The position numbers and the translations under genes were made by a program. From NCBI RefSeq assembly GCF_024679245.1, contig NC_090196.1, positions 7,962,861 through 8,026,860 on the forward strand: a stretch of 64,000 nucleotides of DNA, read 5' to 3'. Below are positions 9,601 to 18,806 of this stretch, one piece after another; position 1 is the stretch's first letter; each line of letters starts with the position of its first letter. The DNA is from Pseudorasbora parva. Lineage: Eukaryota > Chordata > Actinopteri > Cypriniformes > Gobionidae. The notes under the pieces were generated by a model. That model was not told where the DNA came from and did no database searches. It worked only from the letters and a program-made list of their open reading frames with translations.

Positions 9601-11064
9601 ATTACTCCAGACTTAAGACTTCAAATCATTCTATGATGATTTTCTGCTTAAGAAACATTTATGATTATTAATGTTGAAAACAATTGTGCTGCGTAATAAT
9701 TTTGTAGAATGTGTACTACACTACCATTCAAAAAATATTACTTTTATTAATAATTAAGTACCAAAAATAATAATTGATAATAACCAAGCATCAAATGATT
9801 TCTGAAGGATCATGTGACACTGAAGAATGGAGAAATGATGCTAAAAATGTACAGTAATAAATCATGTTTTAAAATATGTTGGAATAGAGAACAGTTCTGT
9901 TAAACTGTAATAATATTTCACAATATTACTCTTTTTTTGCTGTATTTTGTGAACACAAAAAAACTTATTTAAAAGCATGAAACATTTAAAAAATATATAT
10001 TTATTTAAATAAATACAAAATGTATTAAACAATCAAACTATCAAATCAAATATATTTTGGGTTACACTTTATTTTACGGTGTCATTGTTACAATGTAATT
10101 ATATATTTAAGAACAGAGTTATATTGATTAACTACATGCACTTATGGAAGGATTAGGGTTTGGTTGAGGGATAGTTGCATGTAATTATGCTAAATTTAAT
10201 GTTATTACTATGGTAAGTACATGTAACATATGTAACAAGGACACTGTAAAATAGTGTTACCGTATTTTCCATATACTGTAAATAAGAAATGATATGAAGT
10301 TCTCCTACATGGTCCCAGTTGTGCAGACCCGGCAGGTGTATTCTCCCCTTGGAATCGACATGTTTCCCCTCCCGTATGACCATGCTGGACGTGGGTCTAA
10401 GGAAGCAGATGGGAGGCGTGAAAGGAAAGGAATCCACGAGCCAAAGCAGGATGGGCAGGTTATATGAGTGCCCTGTGAATACATTAACATCCACAGAGAC
10501 AGTGTTCAAGTCAATATAAAGAAGAGTCTTCTGAGCAATTATCAATGAGCTATTATATCTACTATATTCCTTCTTTAAATAAACAATATATTCACTTTCA
10601 TTGAGTCTCACCTTGATATCTGACTGGGATGTTTCCAACCAGTTTGAGAATCTCCTTCTGTACACTGTCACTAAATGCTGTAACAGATGTTTCAGCAATG
10701 ACTCAAATGATTACAAGATGTATAGACTAATTTAACTAACTAAAACAGATAAATGTGGTTTTATTTGTGTGATCTTTAAGAAAACGACTTACTGAATGTT
10801 CCAGATTTTACCTCCATATCATTGTGAAGGCGAGACACTTTCTGTAGCTCTTCAACAGCCAAATCACGAAATTTATACTAGTAAGGACAAAAAGTAATAT
10901 GTCAGAGAGAGTAAATAATCCATATTTAAAGGCGTGAATTTTGACACTCTTGACTAAACAGGTTTAACCAGTGTCTATCTTCCTTACTTATGAGTTATTA
11001 GCATGATTTTTAGGCTTCTCACCTTAGATAGAACTTTCTTCACTGATTCCGAGTTTAAATCCAT
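143..11064 (-). CDS. uevld: UEVLD (UEV and lactate/malate dehydrogenase domains), 5' seven exons, partial
   Basis: Seven coding exons read on the minus strand: 11023-11064 (ATG), 10793-10877, 10612-10677, 10309-10472, 513-654, 345-433 and 143-248. Each has AG/GT borders and the phases join without a stop, giving 231 codons before the window edge. The N-terminal part is a UEV domain: [11 protein letters not shown] is at residues 15-25, followed by [15 protein letters not shown] and [12 protein letters not shown]. The catalytic Cys region of true E2 enzymes reads [11 protein letters not shown] and has no Cys, as expected for a UEV. A linker helix leads to a Rossmann-like nucleotide-binding start ([12 protein letters not shown], about 177-188) and the next strand ([10 protein letters not shown]), the lactate/malate dehydrogenase half. 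The C-terminal exons lie beyond the left edge. For exon 2 I used donor GTAAGT (10792) rather than GTAAAA (10811), because only it keeps the UEV alignment and frame. Function is by family: a ubiquitin-pathway variant fused to an LDH-like domain, with no established reaction. Confidence 0.93.
665..728. repeat. Short TA-rich run in UEVLD intron 5
   Basis: A (TA)n stretch (atatatatatata near 690-703) lies just upstream of the exon 5 acceptor. It is simple sequence. Confidence 0.6.
729..1927. mobile_element. Terminal-inverted-repeat element, interrupted by a SINE
   Basis: The left end reads GGGCGGTATTCCAGAAAGC and the right end is the near-complement GCTTTCTGGAATACACCCC. The right 400 bases recur inverted at 60621-61015, including the end motif, which confirms a dispersed family. 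A SINE3 copy occupies about 941-1480. I did not recognise a transposase, and the superfamily is undetermined. Confidence 0.6.
941..1480 (+). mobile_element. SINE3-type retroposon (5S rRNA-derived head)
   Basis: The first 80 bases resemble 5S rRNA, with CCATATCACCCTGTAGCCC and the typical ACTTGGATGGGAGACC block carrying the internal Pol III promoter. The unrelated body ends in a LINE-shared tail, GTAAAGCGCTTTGGGTGTC, and a TATATAAATGTAATGAATTATTATT-type repeat. This head-body-tail plan is that of the SINE3 class described in zebrafish. The copy lies inside the element at 729-1927. Confidence 0.8.
1960..2185 (+). mobile_element. Tc1-like relic, 5' terminal fragment
   Basis: The terminal and leader sequence matches two other copies in this window (16640-16720 inverted, and 59940-60070). 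Shared blocks are TATTAGGCAGCAAGTGAACATT and the stretch around CACCTGTTAGTGGGTGG. No transposase frame is present here. A short hairpin insertion (2047-2120) interrupts it. Confidence 0.65.
2047..2120. mobile_element. 74-bp perfect-arm hairpin inserted in a Tc1 relic
   Basis: GTTAGCCTCATAGCATAATT (2047-2066) is exactly complementary to 2101-2120, around a 34-base loop. The sister Tc1 copies at 16650 and 59990 lack it and read straight through, so it is an insertion, probably a tiny MITE. Confidence 0.7.
2332..2720 (+). pseudogene. RecQ-like helicase 5' fragment (degenerate)
   Basis: A frame from the ATG at 2371 encodes [15 protein letters not shown], then [15 protein letters not shown] and [19 protein letters not shown], before a stop at 2578. 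The order KLKPEQ, VGG, GKSLI, APLVVKE resembles the motif 0/Walker A region of RecQ-like helicase genes that are multicopy in fish. The Walker A loop itself is garbled ([11 protein letters not shown]) and the rest of the helicase is absent. A mobile-element passenger is possible, since bases 2805-2890 recur inverted at 61290-61360. Confidence 0.45.
2994..4272. mobile_element. TTAA-flanked TIR element (TTAA-AGGTG family)
   Basis: TTAA at 2990-2993 and at 4273-4276 flanks perfect 15-bp inverted ends, AGGTGCCCTAGAATG and CATTCTAGGGCACCT. The TTAA target and AGG start fit the Kolobok/T2 group, although piggyBac also uses TTAA. No THAP or transposase frame was found. A Tc1-like fragment (3216-3930) is nested inside. 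Confidence 0.8.
3216..3930 (+). mobile_element. Tc1-like element, 3'-truncated, with broken transposase
   Basis: It starts CAGTCCCTGACAAAAGTC after a TA. From the ATG at 3555 the frame reads [17 protein letters not shown], a paired-type helix-turn-helix start. A stop follows at about 3690, then a GRP-like AT-hook region and the [18 protein letters not shown] block. Homology stops near 3930, before the DDE catalytic residues, so it is dead. Confidence 0.75.
4277..4689. other. Unassigned intronic sequence
   Basis: I see no gene here. A CpG-rich stretch lies near 4385-4440. CCAGACTCTCTGTACA (4646 on) and TGTACAAGAGTCTGG (4667 on) form a short imperfect hairpin just before the next Tc1 relic. 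Confidence 0.4.
4690..5985 (+). mobile_element. Tc1-like relic split by a hAT-like insertion
   Basis: The frame [18 protein letters not shown] then hits a stop. It resumes as [39 protein letters not shown] and [20 protein letters not shown], the N-terminal DNA-binding half of a Tc1-like transposase. The catalytic half is missing. It is one of five relics of this family in the window. Confidence 0.75.
5138..5961. mobile_element. hAT-like nonautonomous element with 8-bp target duplication
   Basis: CAGCAAAT occurs at 5130-5137 and again at 5962-5969. The ends are TAGGGGTGACCCCTAATA and the complement of TAAGGGTGTCCCTGACTA. An 8-bp duplication and T(A/G)-starting short inverted ends are hAT hallmarks. 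Its 824 bases hold no transposase. Confidence 0.78.
6392..7597 (+). mobile_element. Kolobok/T2-like nonautonomous element (TTAA-AGGGGGGG family), copy 1
   Basis: TTAA at 6388-6391 and 7598-7601 bounds ends AGGGGGGGTGAAA and the complement TTTCACCCCCCCCT. The intact right arm of the host Tc1 element reads CTCTTAAGGCTG with a single TTAA, proving a TTAA target duplication. Internally it keeps traces of a THAP gene (GAVPAIK-like codons near 6950). It is closely related to copy 3 (50222-51468). Confidence 0.88.
7743..8738 (-). CDS. Tc1-like DD34E transposase, uninterrupted 331 residues
   Basis: Cut-and-paste transposase of the Tc1/mariner family. The N-terminal paired-like region (about 1-110) contains two helix-turn-helix modules separated by the AT-hook-like RRGRKRK (51-57). 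The catalytic triad is visible: D144 in WTDESK, D235 in QQDNDPKHT and E270 in [11 protein letters not shown]. There are 34 residues between D235 and E270, so the type is DD34E. Length is normal for the family, and no stop or frameshift is seen. The ATG sits 336 bases inside the right end of the element, as usual. The reading frame looks functional, but whether it is transcribed or active cannot be told. The Kolobok-like insertion spoils the left arm between its two direct repeats. Confidence 0.95.
   Translation of the reverse strand: MGRSRHCSEEQRTLIKKLIREGKTYKEVQKMIGCSGKMISNALKWRAKPERRGRKRKTTIKMDRRITRMAKAQPMITSRMIKDSLELPVSTVTVRRRLCEANLFSRIPRKVPLLKKRHVQKRLQFAKEHINWPKEKWRNILWTDESKIVLFGSKGHRQFVRLPPNSEFKPQYTVKTVKHGGASIMIWACFSYYGVGPIYRIPGIMDQFAYVKILEEVMWPYAEEDMPLKRLFQQDNDPKHTSKRAKSWFQTNKINVMEWPAQSPDLNPIENLWGDIKNAVSEAKPRNVNELWNVVKESWSGITAERCHKLVDSMPHRCQAVLKNCGHSTKY
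9075..10060. other. AT-rich intronic sequence with a dispersed-repeat fragment
   Basis: No gene is visible. About 9590-9960 resembles a very common cyprinid repeat. Its marks are the line ATGATTTCTGAAGGATCATG, then tgacactgaagaatgg, and the run aatatttcacaatattactc. The remainder is AT-rich unique sequence. Confidence 0.5.
10061..10262. mobile_element. MITE with GGGTTACACTTTATTTTACGG ends
   Basis: The left end, GGTTACACTTTATTTTACGG, is complementary to the right end near 10242-10262 (ACTGTAAAATAGTGTTACC). The interior GGATTAGGGTTTGGTTGAGG recurs in the element at 27470-27655. It lies 46 bases downstream of UEVLD exon 4. Confidence 0.65.
10309..11064 (-). CDS. uevld: UEVLD exons 1-4: UEV domain
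   Basis: Four closely spaced exons (introns of 145, 115 and 139 bases) encode residues 1-119. Exon 4 (10309-10472) carries most of the UEV core. It begins in the codon for the Gly of YQGHSYN and ends exactly after NWDH, where exon 5 continues PKSSV as in other UEVLD proteins. The compact spacing contrasts with the 9.65 kb intron that follows. Confidence 0.92.
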
Positions 11065-11225
11065 GTTCTATGTATTGCGGTAAAACCGGGGAAGCCCGAG
11101 CTGTTCAATCTCAACCAGGCTATAAAGTGAAACTTCCGCAAACAATTTGACTGTCGTCTGGTGGCCTACGGCAAGCCGAGCGGAGTGATGTCATGCATGC
11201 AAACACCTACGGATGACGTTTTATT
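11065..11225 (-). promoter_or_regulatory. uevld: UEVLD promoter/5'UTR region
   Basis: This is the region just upstream of the UEVLD start codon. It has an ETS-type ACTTCCG (in gaaacttccgca, near 11129) and a CRE-like TGACGT near 11214. No convincing TATA box is placed. The assignment rests on position and motifs only. Confidence 0.4.
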
Positions 11226-11339
11226 TTGTATTTATTAATTTTTATTTTATTTCTTTTTGCAGTATTTACAAATTGAATAAAAAAAATACTAATATAAATA
11301 AGTATAATAACTTTTGAAGGCACCTTTATAAATCTTATT

Positions 11340-11540
11340 TATTTATCTGATAACATTATGACTGAATATTGTGTCGGTTCCCCTTTTGTTGATAAAACCA
11401 CCCTGACCCGTCGAGGCACGTACTTCACTAGTCCCCTGAATGTGTGCTGTGGTATCTGGCAGCAAGATGTTAGCAGCAGATCCTTTAAGTCCTGTAAATT
11501 GCGAGGTGGGATCAGACGTGTTTGTTCAGCACATCCCACA
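11340..11540 (-). mobile_element. Tc1-like relic, 3' fragment (left piece of a split copy)
   Basis: On the minus strand this matches the 3' end of the copy at 53440-53600: CACCTCGCAATTTACAGGAC, then AGGATCTGCTGCTAACATCTTG and ACCACAGCACACATTCAGGG-like stretches. It ends at the codons for the conserved H-L-W region (cagcacatcccaca), exactly where the fragment at 16105 resumes. Confidence 0.7.
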
Positions 11541-12132
11541 AACTATGCCGCATCAATACATGGCCCATATGGAAAAGTCTTGCTAAAAACATATGTGATT
11601 CTTATATGTTCCAACAGAAAACTATAAGGATCATATATGCTGCAAAAACCACATATACAAATTGTACAATATTCATGTATTTTCAGTCATATATGTCCTA
11701 CACTGTAAAAAAAATATATGCTGGATTGTGTTAAATACAACCCCTGCAAATCAGTGAGATTTTACTTTAGTAAATTAATTAGCAAGTAAAACGAATAAAA
11801 ATGGGTAACCCTAACACAAAGAAAATATTTCCTTATATATGTGAATGATAAATATATTAAATTATTTAACTGCATATTAAAAATATACAGGATAAATATA
11901 TTACAATATTTAATAATACATGAGGAATTGCTGCTTTCAATTAAAAAATTGTGACAATATATTTACTTATATATCATAATGTATGTCATTTTATTTGATG
12001 TGCATGTGATGATATACCCAAAAATATATTGAACAAAATAATATATATTACAAAATAAAAGGAACTGTAGTCCGTTACTGAGAAAGTGCTATTATATTAC
12101 AGTTACTTATGAAAATGTTAACAATTACAAAG

Positions 12133-12134
12133 GG

Positions 12135-12189
<55 letters not shown>

Positions 12190-12206
12190 CACACACACAC
12201 ACATAC
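12133..12206. repeat. Compound (TA)n(CA)n microsatellite
   Basis: About 24 TA units from 12137 to 12181 are followed by atacacatacacacacacacacatac. It is simple sequence, and reading frames through it are meaningless. Confidence 0.95.
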
Positions 12207-12839
12207 AGTTAACAATAACACAAGTCAAGCACACTGGCATGTTCCTACATATTAAGCAAAGAGCTGTAACTGCTGAAAAGTGCACCGACATTATTGTTAA
12301 TAAAAGTAACAGTTTTACAGTTTTTTTAAATTGAGCAAAACACATGAAATAACCATTAATTTTAACATTTAACCTCCTTTAAATCAGAAGTAAAGCATGA
12401 TGGGAAGTAGAAATTTGTTGTAACTCATTCTGTAAAAGTGTTTATGTTTGTACATGCATTCACATTAATATGGGAAATTCAATATACAGTAAGGCTACAC
12501 AATAAAGGATACAACTTAATGGATATTACATGTAATACTATTTATATCTTAATTACTAAATATTGTATGTGTTAAAATATAGCCATATTTTATAAATATA
12601 GTCAATATGCATACATTGCAGTAGCTATATTAAAAAAGGCTTTAGTTTCCTTTATTCCTTTATATTTCCTTTAATATAGGCTATTTTGCATATAATTGCA
12701 GTATATTCCCATATATTTGTTTCGTAATGTTCTACCCATACAAACTATTTGTTAACAGCAATATCAACAATATTAAAAAAAATAATTATTAAACACTCAC
12801 TCTAAGCGTTAGGCTTAGACGATGAAGATTTCTGTAACA

Positions 12840-12990
12840 AAAATAGCCTTAGTTCTGTCATCGCAAACTGCGCATGCGTCAACGCGCCGCGGCCAGGAGG
12901 AAATCAATCGCGGGTTCTTGTTGTCTCCGTGATATGATTGCCTCCCAGCGGGACCGCGAAGTGTCGAGCTCCAGGTAAGATTTGTGTTTG
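12840..12990 (+). promoter_or_regulatory. CpG-rich promoter-like patch with a palindromic NRF1 motif
   Basis: In AT-rich surroundings, 12860-12975 holds many CpGs (CGCGCCGCGG, CGCGGG, GACCGCGAAG). TGCGCATGCG at 12869-12878 is a perfect NRF1-type palindrome, typical of TATA-less vertebrate promoters. A strong donor, CAG-GTAAGA, follows at 12974/12975. There is no expression evidence. Confidence 0.5.
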
Positions 12991-13870
12991 TCATGTCGTT
13001 CTCAATGCAAATGTTAACTTATTTAATGGCAAGATTTGCTAAAAGATTTGTAAATTGTTCGTTTCTGTTATCATGTCGGTGCCACAGCCTTAGTGTTAGG
13101 TAACGTACAGGTAACGTTAAGCCTAATTATGCTGCGCGCACGTGCAAAAATTAAATTACAAGTATTTAATGTGCAAAAACAAGTGAAAAATGCTTATATT
13201 TGTATTAAAGTTATTAAACTATATGATTGGTCTCATCATTTGTTAGTCCCTTTGAATAAAAACGTCTGCTAAATGATCAAATGTAAAACACAACTATTCT
13301 AGTTGTTTAACTATGTAATTTGGTAACTAAGTTAAACCCTAAAGCTCATGGTTTGCATAGATAACGTTATACAACGATTGTGTGACACAGTGAAAGCTGT
13401 GTGACACTGACAAAACGCAAAGGTTAGAATAAATGTAATGTGATTTGTTTACCGGTATGTTCCTTTTGTCATCATTAATAGTCTGTTTTGTGCCAATTCA
13501 CTTTAAAAGAGTTAATGTTTTAGTGAACTTGAGTTTGCAAATTGCTGTAATGTAGTTAAAATATAGCTAAAATATAAACTTCTATAATTTGCATTCATGT
13601 AGCTGCAACATATATGAATCTAAATGATGTACAATATTACAATTTTGTAATAGAAAGTAAGTAACTGTATAAGAATATATTGTTATACTGGAAAAAACAT
13701 TATAATGAAACGTGTTTCTAATATTCTTGTATGAGGTGGTCAAGAAGATTTTCTTTTTCTTCCACAGAAAGATCTTCATGAAAACATCTGAAGACCACGC
13801 AAGAAGAACAGGTTCATCCCATGAGGACTGGTTCAGTTCTGAATGGGAAGTGTTGAAGAAGTTTATGTAA
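12934..13870 (+). CDS. Candidate two-exon small gene, 47 residues, function unknown
   Basis: Exon 1 runs from the ATG at 12934 to 12974, with donor GTAAGA. Exon 2 runs from 13768 (acceptor TTCTTCCACAG, after a good pyrimidine tract) to the TAA at 13868-13870. Joined, they make 144 bases in one open frame: MIASQRDREVSSS, then KIFMKTSEDHARRTG and ending EWEVLKKFM. The frame is polar, with no membrane segment or signal peptide and no family I recognise. The CpG-rich NRF1 patch lies 55 bases upstream of the ATG. It sits inside the putative insertion at 11556-15965, so it could be part of that element, a captured host segment, or a noncoding transcript with a chance frame. A 47-codon frame is short enough to arise by chance. 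Confidence 0.3.
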
Positions 13871-13879
13871 TGTGAGTTG

Positions 13880-14080
13880 TAAGACTTGAACTAATGTTAA
13901 CAAATGAGACTTTATTGTAATGTATTAACTAACATGAACTAACAATGAGCAATACATTATTACAGTGTTTATTAAACTTTGTCAATTTTTAACGTTTAGT
14001 TCACCCAAAAATGTATGTTGTTAAAATGACCCTCATGTTGTTCCAAACCCATAAGACGTTCATTTATTTTCAGAACACAA
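13880..14080. repeat. MITE fragments
   Basis: 13880-13975 resembles a common cyprinid repeat (actaacatgaactaacaatgagcaatac). 13998-14052 begins another, with TTTAGTTCACCCAAAAATG and ATGTTGTTCCAAACCCATAAG. Both are partial. Confidence 0.5.
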
Positions 14081-14539
14081 CAAATAAAGCTTTAATATGT
14101 GTACTATAATTACTATGTGAAATAAGTTAATATAGTAATTGATATAGATACTGATATAGATATCCATATTTATAACCTTATTGACTAAAATAACCAGCTC
14201 ATGGCAGACGACTTGCAACCAGAGAGTGACCTGAGTGATGCGATGTAGGAGTAGCGTAAGCTTCAACGTCTCTCTGGGCAACAAAATCAAGCGCTTCTCT
14301 TTTATCGAATCCTCTTTAAATTCAAATTCGTGACCAGTGTTTTGTTTTCCTCTATTCTCTGCATAACCGCATTCATCAATACATCATGCTTCAGGTCAGA
14401 GGTCACTCTTTTGGCGTAAGTAGACACGCACGGTTGACTGCCGGAAGATAGATATTTTAGTCTAAAGTCAAAAATATGGATATTTTTTTAATAAAAAATG
14501 CATAGCTTCTCTTCAGAAGGCCTTCATTAAAAGATTTTT

Positions 14540-15246
14540 TAAAATGTCCTGATAATTTACTCACCCCCATGTCATCCAAGATGTTCATGTCTTTCTTTCT
14601 TCAGTCGAAAAGAAATTCAGTTTTTTGAACAAAATATTCCAGGATTTTTCATCATATAATGGTTTTTAGTTGCAACCAAAATACTGAAGGTCCAAATCAA
14701 TGCAGTTCCACCTCCGTGTTTACAAAGCACTCATGTGAAGACTAATACAAATGCCCTCTAGCAAATAAAAAAAAGGTAAAACAACGAAATTGGATAATTT
14801 TGAAGTTGAAAATTGTTTTATGCTAAAGGGCGTTTATTAGTCTTCACATGAGTGCTCTGTAAACACGAGGGCGGGACTTCTGCCTACGTCTATGTGACCA
14901 TTTACACGTGATTACGTCATCCTTGGCACCTCGCAGAGCTCAGCAAGTTGAACAATTAAGGTTGAAAAGTATATTCATTTTTTTAAATGACTGATCGTTT
15001 GACTAGATAAGACCCTATTCCTCATCCGGGATCACGCAGAGGCTATGAAGCCCTTTGAAACGGCGTTGATCTGGACCTTCAACATTTTGGTTGCAACTGA
15101 AAAGCATTATATGATGAACAATCCTGGAATGTTTTCTTCAAGAAACTTAATTTCTTTTCCACTGAAGAAATAAAGACATGAACATCTTGGATGAGATGGG
15201 GGTGAGTAAACTATCAGTCAATTTTCATTTTGGGGTGAACTAATCC
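14540..15246. mobile_element. Foldback MITE with ~200-base arms
   Basis: The left arm, TTTACTCACCCCCATGTCAT and on through TTCAGTCGAAAAGAAATT, pairs with the right arm ending GAGATGGGGGTGAGTAAACT. The far right edge TTTTGGGGTGAACTAATCC resembles the ends of the elements at 19875 and 32172. The centre is CpG-containing but not coding. Confidence 0.65.
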
Positions 15247-16104
15247 GTTCATTATCTTTGATTGATGGCCATGACACTGTGTTCAATGTATTTTGTTGTT
15301 GTTTTTTGGGTTTTGTTTTCTTTCTGAGCAAAGTTCAGTTTGCTATCAAGTTGGAATTGTAAATTACTCATGTGGAGTATAATTTGATTATTTTATTTTG
15401 TGTTGAAATAAAAGTGTTTCCATCACAAATTTGTGTATGTCATTGATTGAAATCATATATGGTTAGTATATGCAGAGATGTTGTAATATTGACTGAAATC
15501 ATGTATGATTATTATATGTTGTTTATATGTTATTATTATATGTTATATTATATCATATAAACTTGAAGAGCTAACACACCATTTCCCTATTAAAAAAATA
15601 TGAAATCTGTATAAAAACCATATAAACAAATGACACAAAATATAAATAAATCCTATATGACTAGCATATGATTCAGTATAAGAACTTTATATGATTTGTA
15701 TATGAATATCATGTATTTTCTACTAATACCATATACCATTGCATACAGTTTACATGTAAAACTCATATAAGATTTTTGCAGGATTCATACATGACCCAAA
15801 AGTTTTCTGTGTGTTTTTTAGTATGAAATGGGCCATAAACGGTCTGATTTTGTGTATGACATATATGGGACTTACATTAAACATTTAAGATAATTCTGAC
15901 TGATTTAAGTAAGGAACATATATGGTCGCATATATGAACCATATAGGTTTTTTTCATATGGGGGGCTTACCTGGCCTTTAACCTTGCCTGGGCCCTGATG
16001 ATTCCGGAAGATTTTGAATTGAGTTCACAATCTTTTAACAATTAATTATACAGCTCTAGTTGGTCACAGTTCTGGTAAAAGAGGGGCCCCCCAAGGGGTA
16101 AACC
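15247..16104. other. AT-rich sequence rich in ATATG words
   Basis: No gene is visible. 15430-15960 contains many copies of catatatg/atatatgg-type words and forms the right flank of the putative insertion. 15966-16104 is an unassigned spacer before the Tc1 relic resumes. Confidence 0.4.
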
Positions 16105-16720
16105 CCACAGATGCTCGGTTGGATTGAGATCTGGAGAATTTGGGTGACAGGACCCAAGGTTTCCCAGCAGAACATTGCCCAAAGCATCACAATGCCTCCG
16201 CCGGCTTGCCTTAATTCTTCCCATAGTGCATCCTGGTGCCATGTGTTCCCATAAACGACACAGGTGGTGGACAGGGGTCAGCATGGGCACACTGACTGGT
16301 CTGTGGCTATGCAGCCCCATACGTAACAAACTGCGATGCACTGTATATTCTGACACTTTTCTATCAGAACCAGCATTAACTTCTTGAGCAATTTGAGCTC
16401 CAGTAGCTCGTCTGTTTTTTTTTTTTTTCGGACTACACAGGCCAGCCTTCGCTCCCCACGTGCATCAATGAGCCTTGGCCCCCCTTGACCCTGTCTCTGG
16501 TTCTCCACTGTTCCTTCCTTTCATCACTTTTGATAGATACTGACCACTGCAGACCAGGAACACCCCACAAGAGCTGCAGTTTTGGATATGCTCTGCTTTT
16601 TTCTGCTTCTATTCTAACACATGAGGACAAAATGTTCACTTGCTGCCTAATATATCCCACCCACTAACAGGTGCTGTGATGAAGAGATAATCAGTGTTAT
16701 TCACTTCACCTGTCAGGTCG
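16105..16720 (-). mobile_element. Tc1-like relic, 5' and central piece of the split copy
   Basis: Minus-strand frames give SPDLNPTEHLWG (around 16110), [34 protein letters not shown] and the N-terminal VGCPGLQW-type block, in several frames. It ends in the family's 5' terminal sequence at about 16640-16720 (cccacccactaacaggtgctg). A block between the first and last catalytic motifs is deleted. Dead copy. Confidence 0.75.
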
Positions 16721-16779
16721 ATGTATAATATAAACAAATTAAACTTTATTTTTAAATCTAACTCTTTTACAGGACTCAC

Positions 16780-17790
16780 CATTATGAAAAGAAATCACTG
16801 ACGGGGTTTGGTCTGTAGTTCGGTATGATTTCACATCACCATGAAATCAAAATGGACTAATTCTAATTCTTTCTTTTTTTTTGTTGAATATTTTTATGAA
16901 AACATCTCTTAACATCTCTGATGTGTTTACTGGCGTGAGGGAGGGACAACCTGTCACGATAGACCAATAGCAAACCACAAACATCCAACAATCCAATCCA
17001 TTCCTGATGGACAAAATTAAGTCCAGCCCTACTTTTTTTTTTTCTCATTTGAGAATCAATCTCACTCACAAATATAGTCAAGTTTTTTTTTTTTTATATT
17101 AGACATTTATAACACTATACTTTGTATTATTACCTTGGCAGTAAATTTAATCTGCCATCCACCATGACAATTCATGACAATCATTGGAATAAGTTATACT
17201 TTATATAATTTCAATGCTTCAGTATAATCAGTATATAATTAAATTACTGTAATAAATAAATGCTTAATATACATGATTAAAAGTGTTGAAAAGAATGGAT
17301 GGATGATTTCCTGTCGCTCATGTACAACCGGTACAAGTTAACTTTATTTCGAACTGGATTTAGATGGGAAACAATATGTAAAACATTGCCAACGAACTTC
17401 TTCAGCTTGACACATAAATTGCTTTCACAATCACTATGTACACTCTCTGTTAGCTCTTCTGATATAACCAGGTGGACATCCTGACCTAAAATCAGCCAAA
17501 TGCACTGCGAGTAAATACAAGCTAACACACATACCTAACATGCCAGGAGTGCAAAAACAGTGTTTGCTTACTTAGCCCAGCTTCCAGATATGAAAAAAAG
17601 AAGTATTTCATTTATTATATTTCCTTTTACTGAAACACTAAAGAATCAAGATGAATATTGCCCTTGCGCTACTATTGTCTGTAGCCTCACTGAGAGAAAA
17701 TGTTATCAGTATGTTTGGGGAAACTTTCTGGTCAGAACTGGAGCTTAATCAGCTCCAACCTTGAATTTTTGTATGTGTGCAATATTCTGA
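16780..17790. repeat. Dispersed repeat also present inverted at 51990-52480
   Basis: 17500-17770 matches the complement of 52130-52400. Shared stretches include TGAAACACTAAAGAATCAAG and AACTTTCTGGTCAGAACTGG followed by agcttaatcagctcc. The family was not recognised, and no open coding frame is conserved. Confidence 0.5.
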
Positions 17791-18706
17791 TAGATATAAT
17801 TTGTTCTGCCATGTCTATGTTAATCAGATGAGGCAGCAGAAATTACTTTTTTACTCTTCACATTATTTCAACCTAGCCATTAGGCAGCTATTTGAATTGA
17901 TATAAAAACAAAAAAAAGTATAATGTACCCCAAGTTTGTATTGCAATTAAACTGGTATTTCATTCATACTATGACAAGGAAAATAAAAACTGCTCTAAAG
18001 AGAATTAAGGTCTCCCACCCTCACCCCGCATTCAGACTTAAATTATTTTGGTGAGTCTTGAGATAGATTATACTTGTCTAGGTGGGTCCTGGGATGGAAG
18101 AGTTTGGGAACCTCAGGTCTAGACAAATCAAGAAATGTTGACATTTGATGTCATTCCCATTACAAGGACATGTTGTGCAATGTGACACGTCCACAGAACA
18201 AAGTTAATATTTGAGTTGCATACCACCGTTTTACTTCCAGATTTCTGTAACCAGAAATTAAAGCAACACCATTAAAGCAACAACAGAATTAACAAATGAC
18301 AGGACAACAATATCTGTCAAATCACTTTAACAAAAAATACATTGGAAAAATGGCAGTCTTCTGTCTTTTCTCACCAATTAAATAGTACAAGTAATAAAAT
18401 AACTCTCCTGAAATCAGGACCAATTTTGAAGAAGTTGGTGCTTGAGATGTAAGGCATCCACATCAATATACTTACATAGTTTCTACAGATACAAAAATTG
18501 CCATTGCGATTCTCAGATATTAATTTCATATATAATTTTCTCTGAAGCTCAGCTATGTCAGATGGCCTTATGGTAGTGCAAACCTGCTCCCGTGGCTTGG
18601 GCTTTCAAATAAATAGTGTAACAATGTCAGTGGCACAAGGTAGGTATTTCCATTCCACCCGGTCCCAACCACATAAGACTTGATCAAAGTCAAGAAACGT
18701 AGTAAA
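17790..18706. other. Region downstream of SPTY2D1, probably including its 3'UTR
   Basis: No gene or clear element is seen. It lies 3' of both SPTY2D1 terminal exons. I could not place a convincing minus-strand AATAAA close to the stop codons. Confidence 0.4.
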
Positions 18707-18806
18707 CTAAATCTTTTTCCGCTTTGCTTTCATTGCTAGTTTTCTTTTCATCTCCTCCTCCTCCAGTCGCAATTCTTCTTCATCCTCCTTGATACCCAGG
18801 CGTAAA
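18707..18806 (-). CDS. spty2d1: SPTY2D1 terminal exon 6b (distal)
   Basis: The acceptor is CTTCAG at 18807-18812. After the split Ser codon it reads LRLGIKEDEEELRLEEEEMK, then a basic tail ending KRKKI and TAG. SLRLG, then ELR and EEEEM, closely follows the mammalian SPT2 ending. It is phase-identical to exon 6a but cannot follow it, because 6a ends in a stop, so the two are alternatives (678 residues with 6b). Confidence 0.85.

Larger units (their letters stand above)
11556..15965. mobile_element. Putative ~4.4 kb insertion with CATATG-rich inverted ends
   Basis: The left border reads CCCATATGGAAAA, then AAACATATGTGATTCTTATATG. The complement of the right border reads CCCCATATGAAAAAAACC, then TATATGGTTCATATATG. 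These look like gapped inverted termini, and both flanks (about 300 bases) are unusually dense in ATATG. The insertion lies between two pieces of one Tc1 relic. It contains a CpG-rich promoter-like patch, a possible spliced small reading frame and later MITEs. It has no recognised transposase, and the family is unknown. The borders are inferred by eye. Confidence 0.4.

Noticed and set aside
10811..10812. Alternative exon 2 donor GTAAAA in UEVLD
   Set aside because: Using it breaks the phase to exon 3 and removes residues that align with the UEV fold. The GTAAGT donor 19 bases further on restores both.
12118..12345. 75-codon frame on minus through the TA/CA microsatellite
   Set aside because: The frame is produced by simple repeats (YIYIYI) and has no other support.
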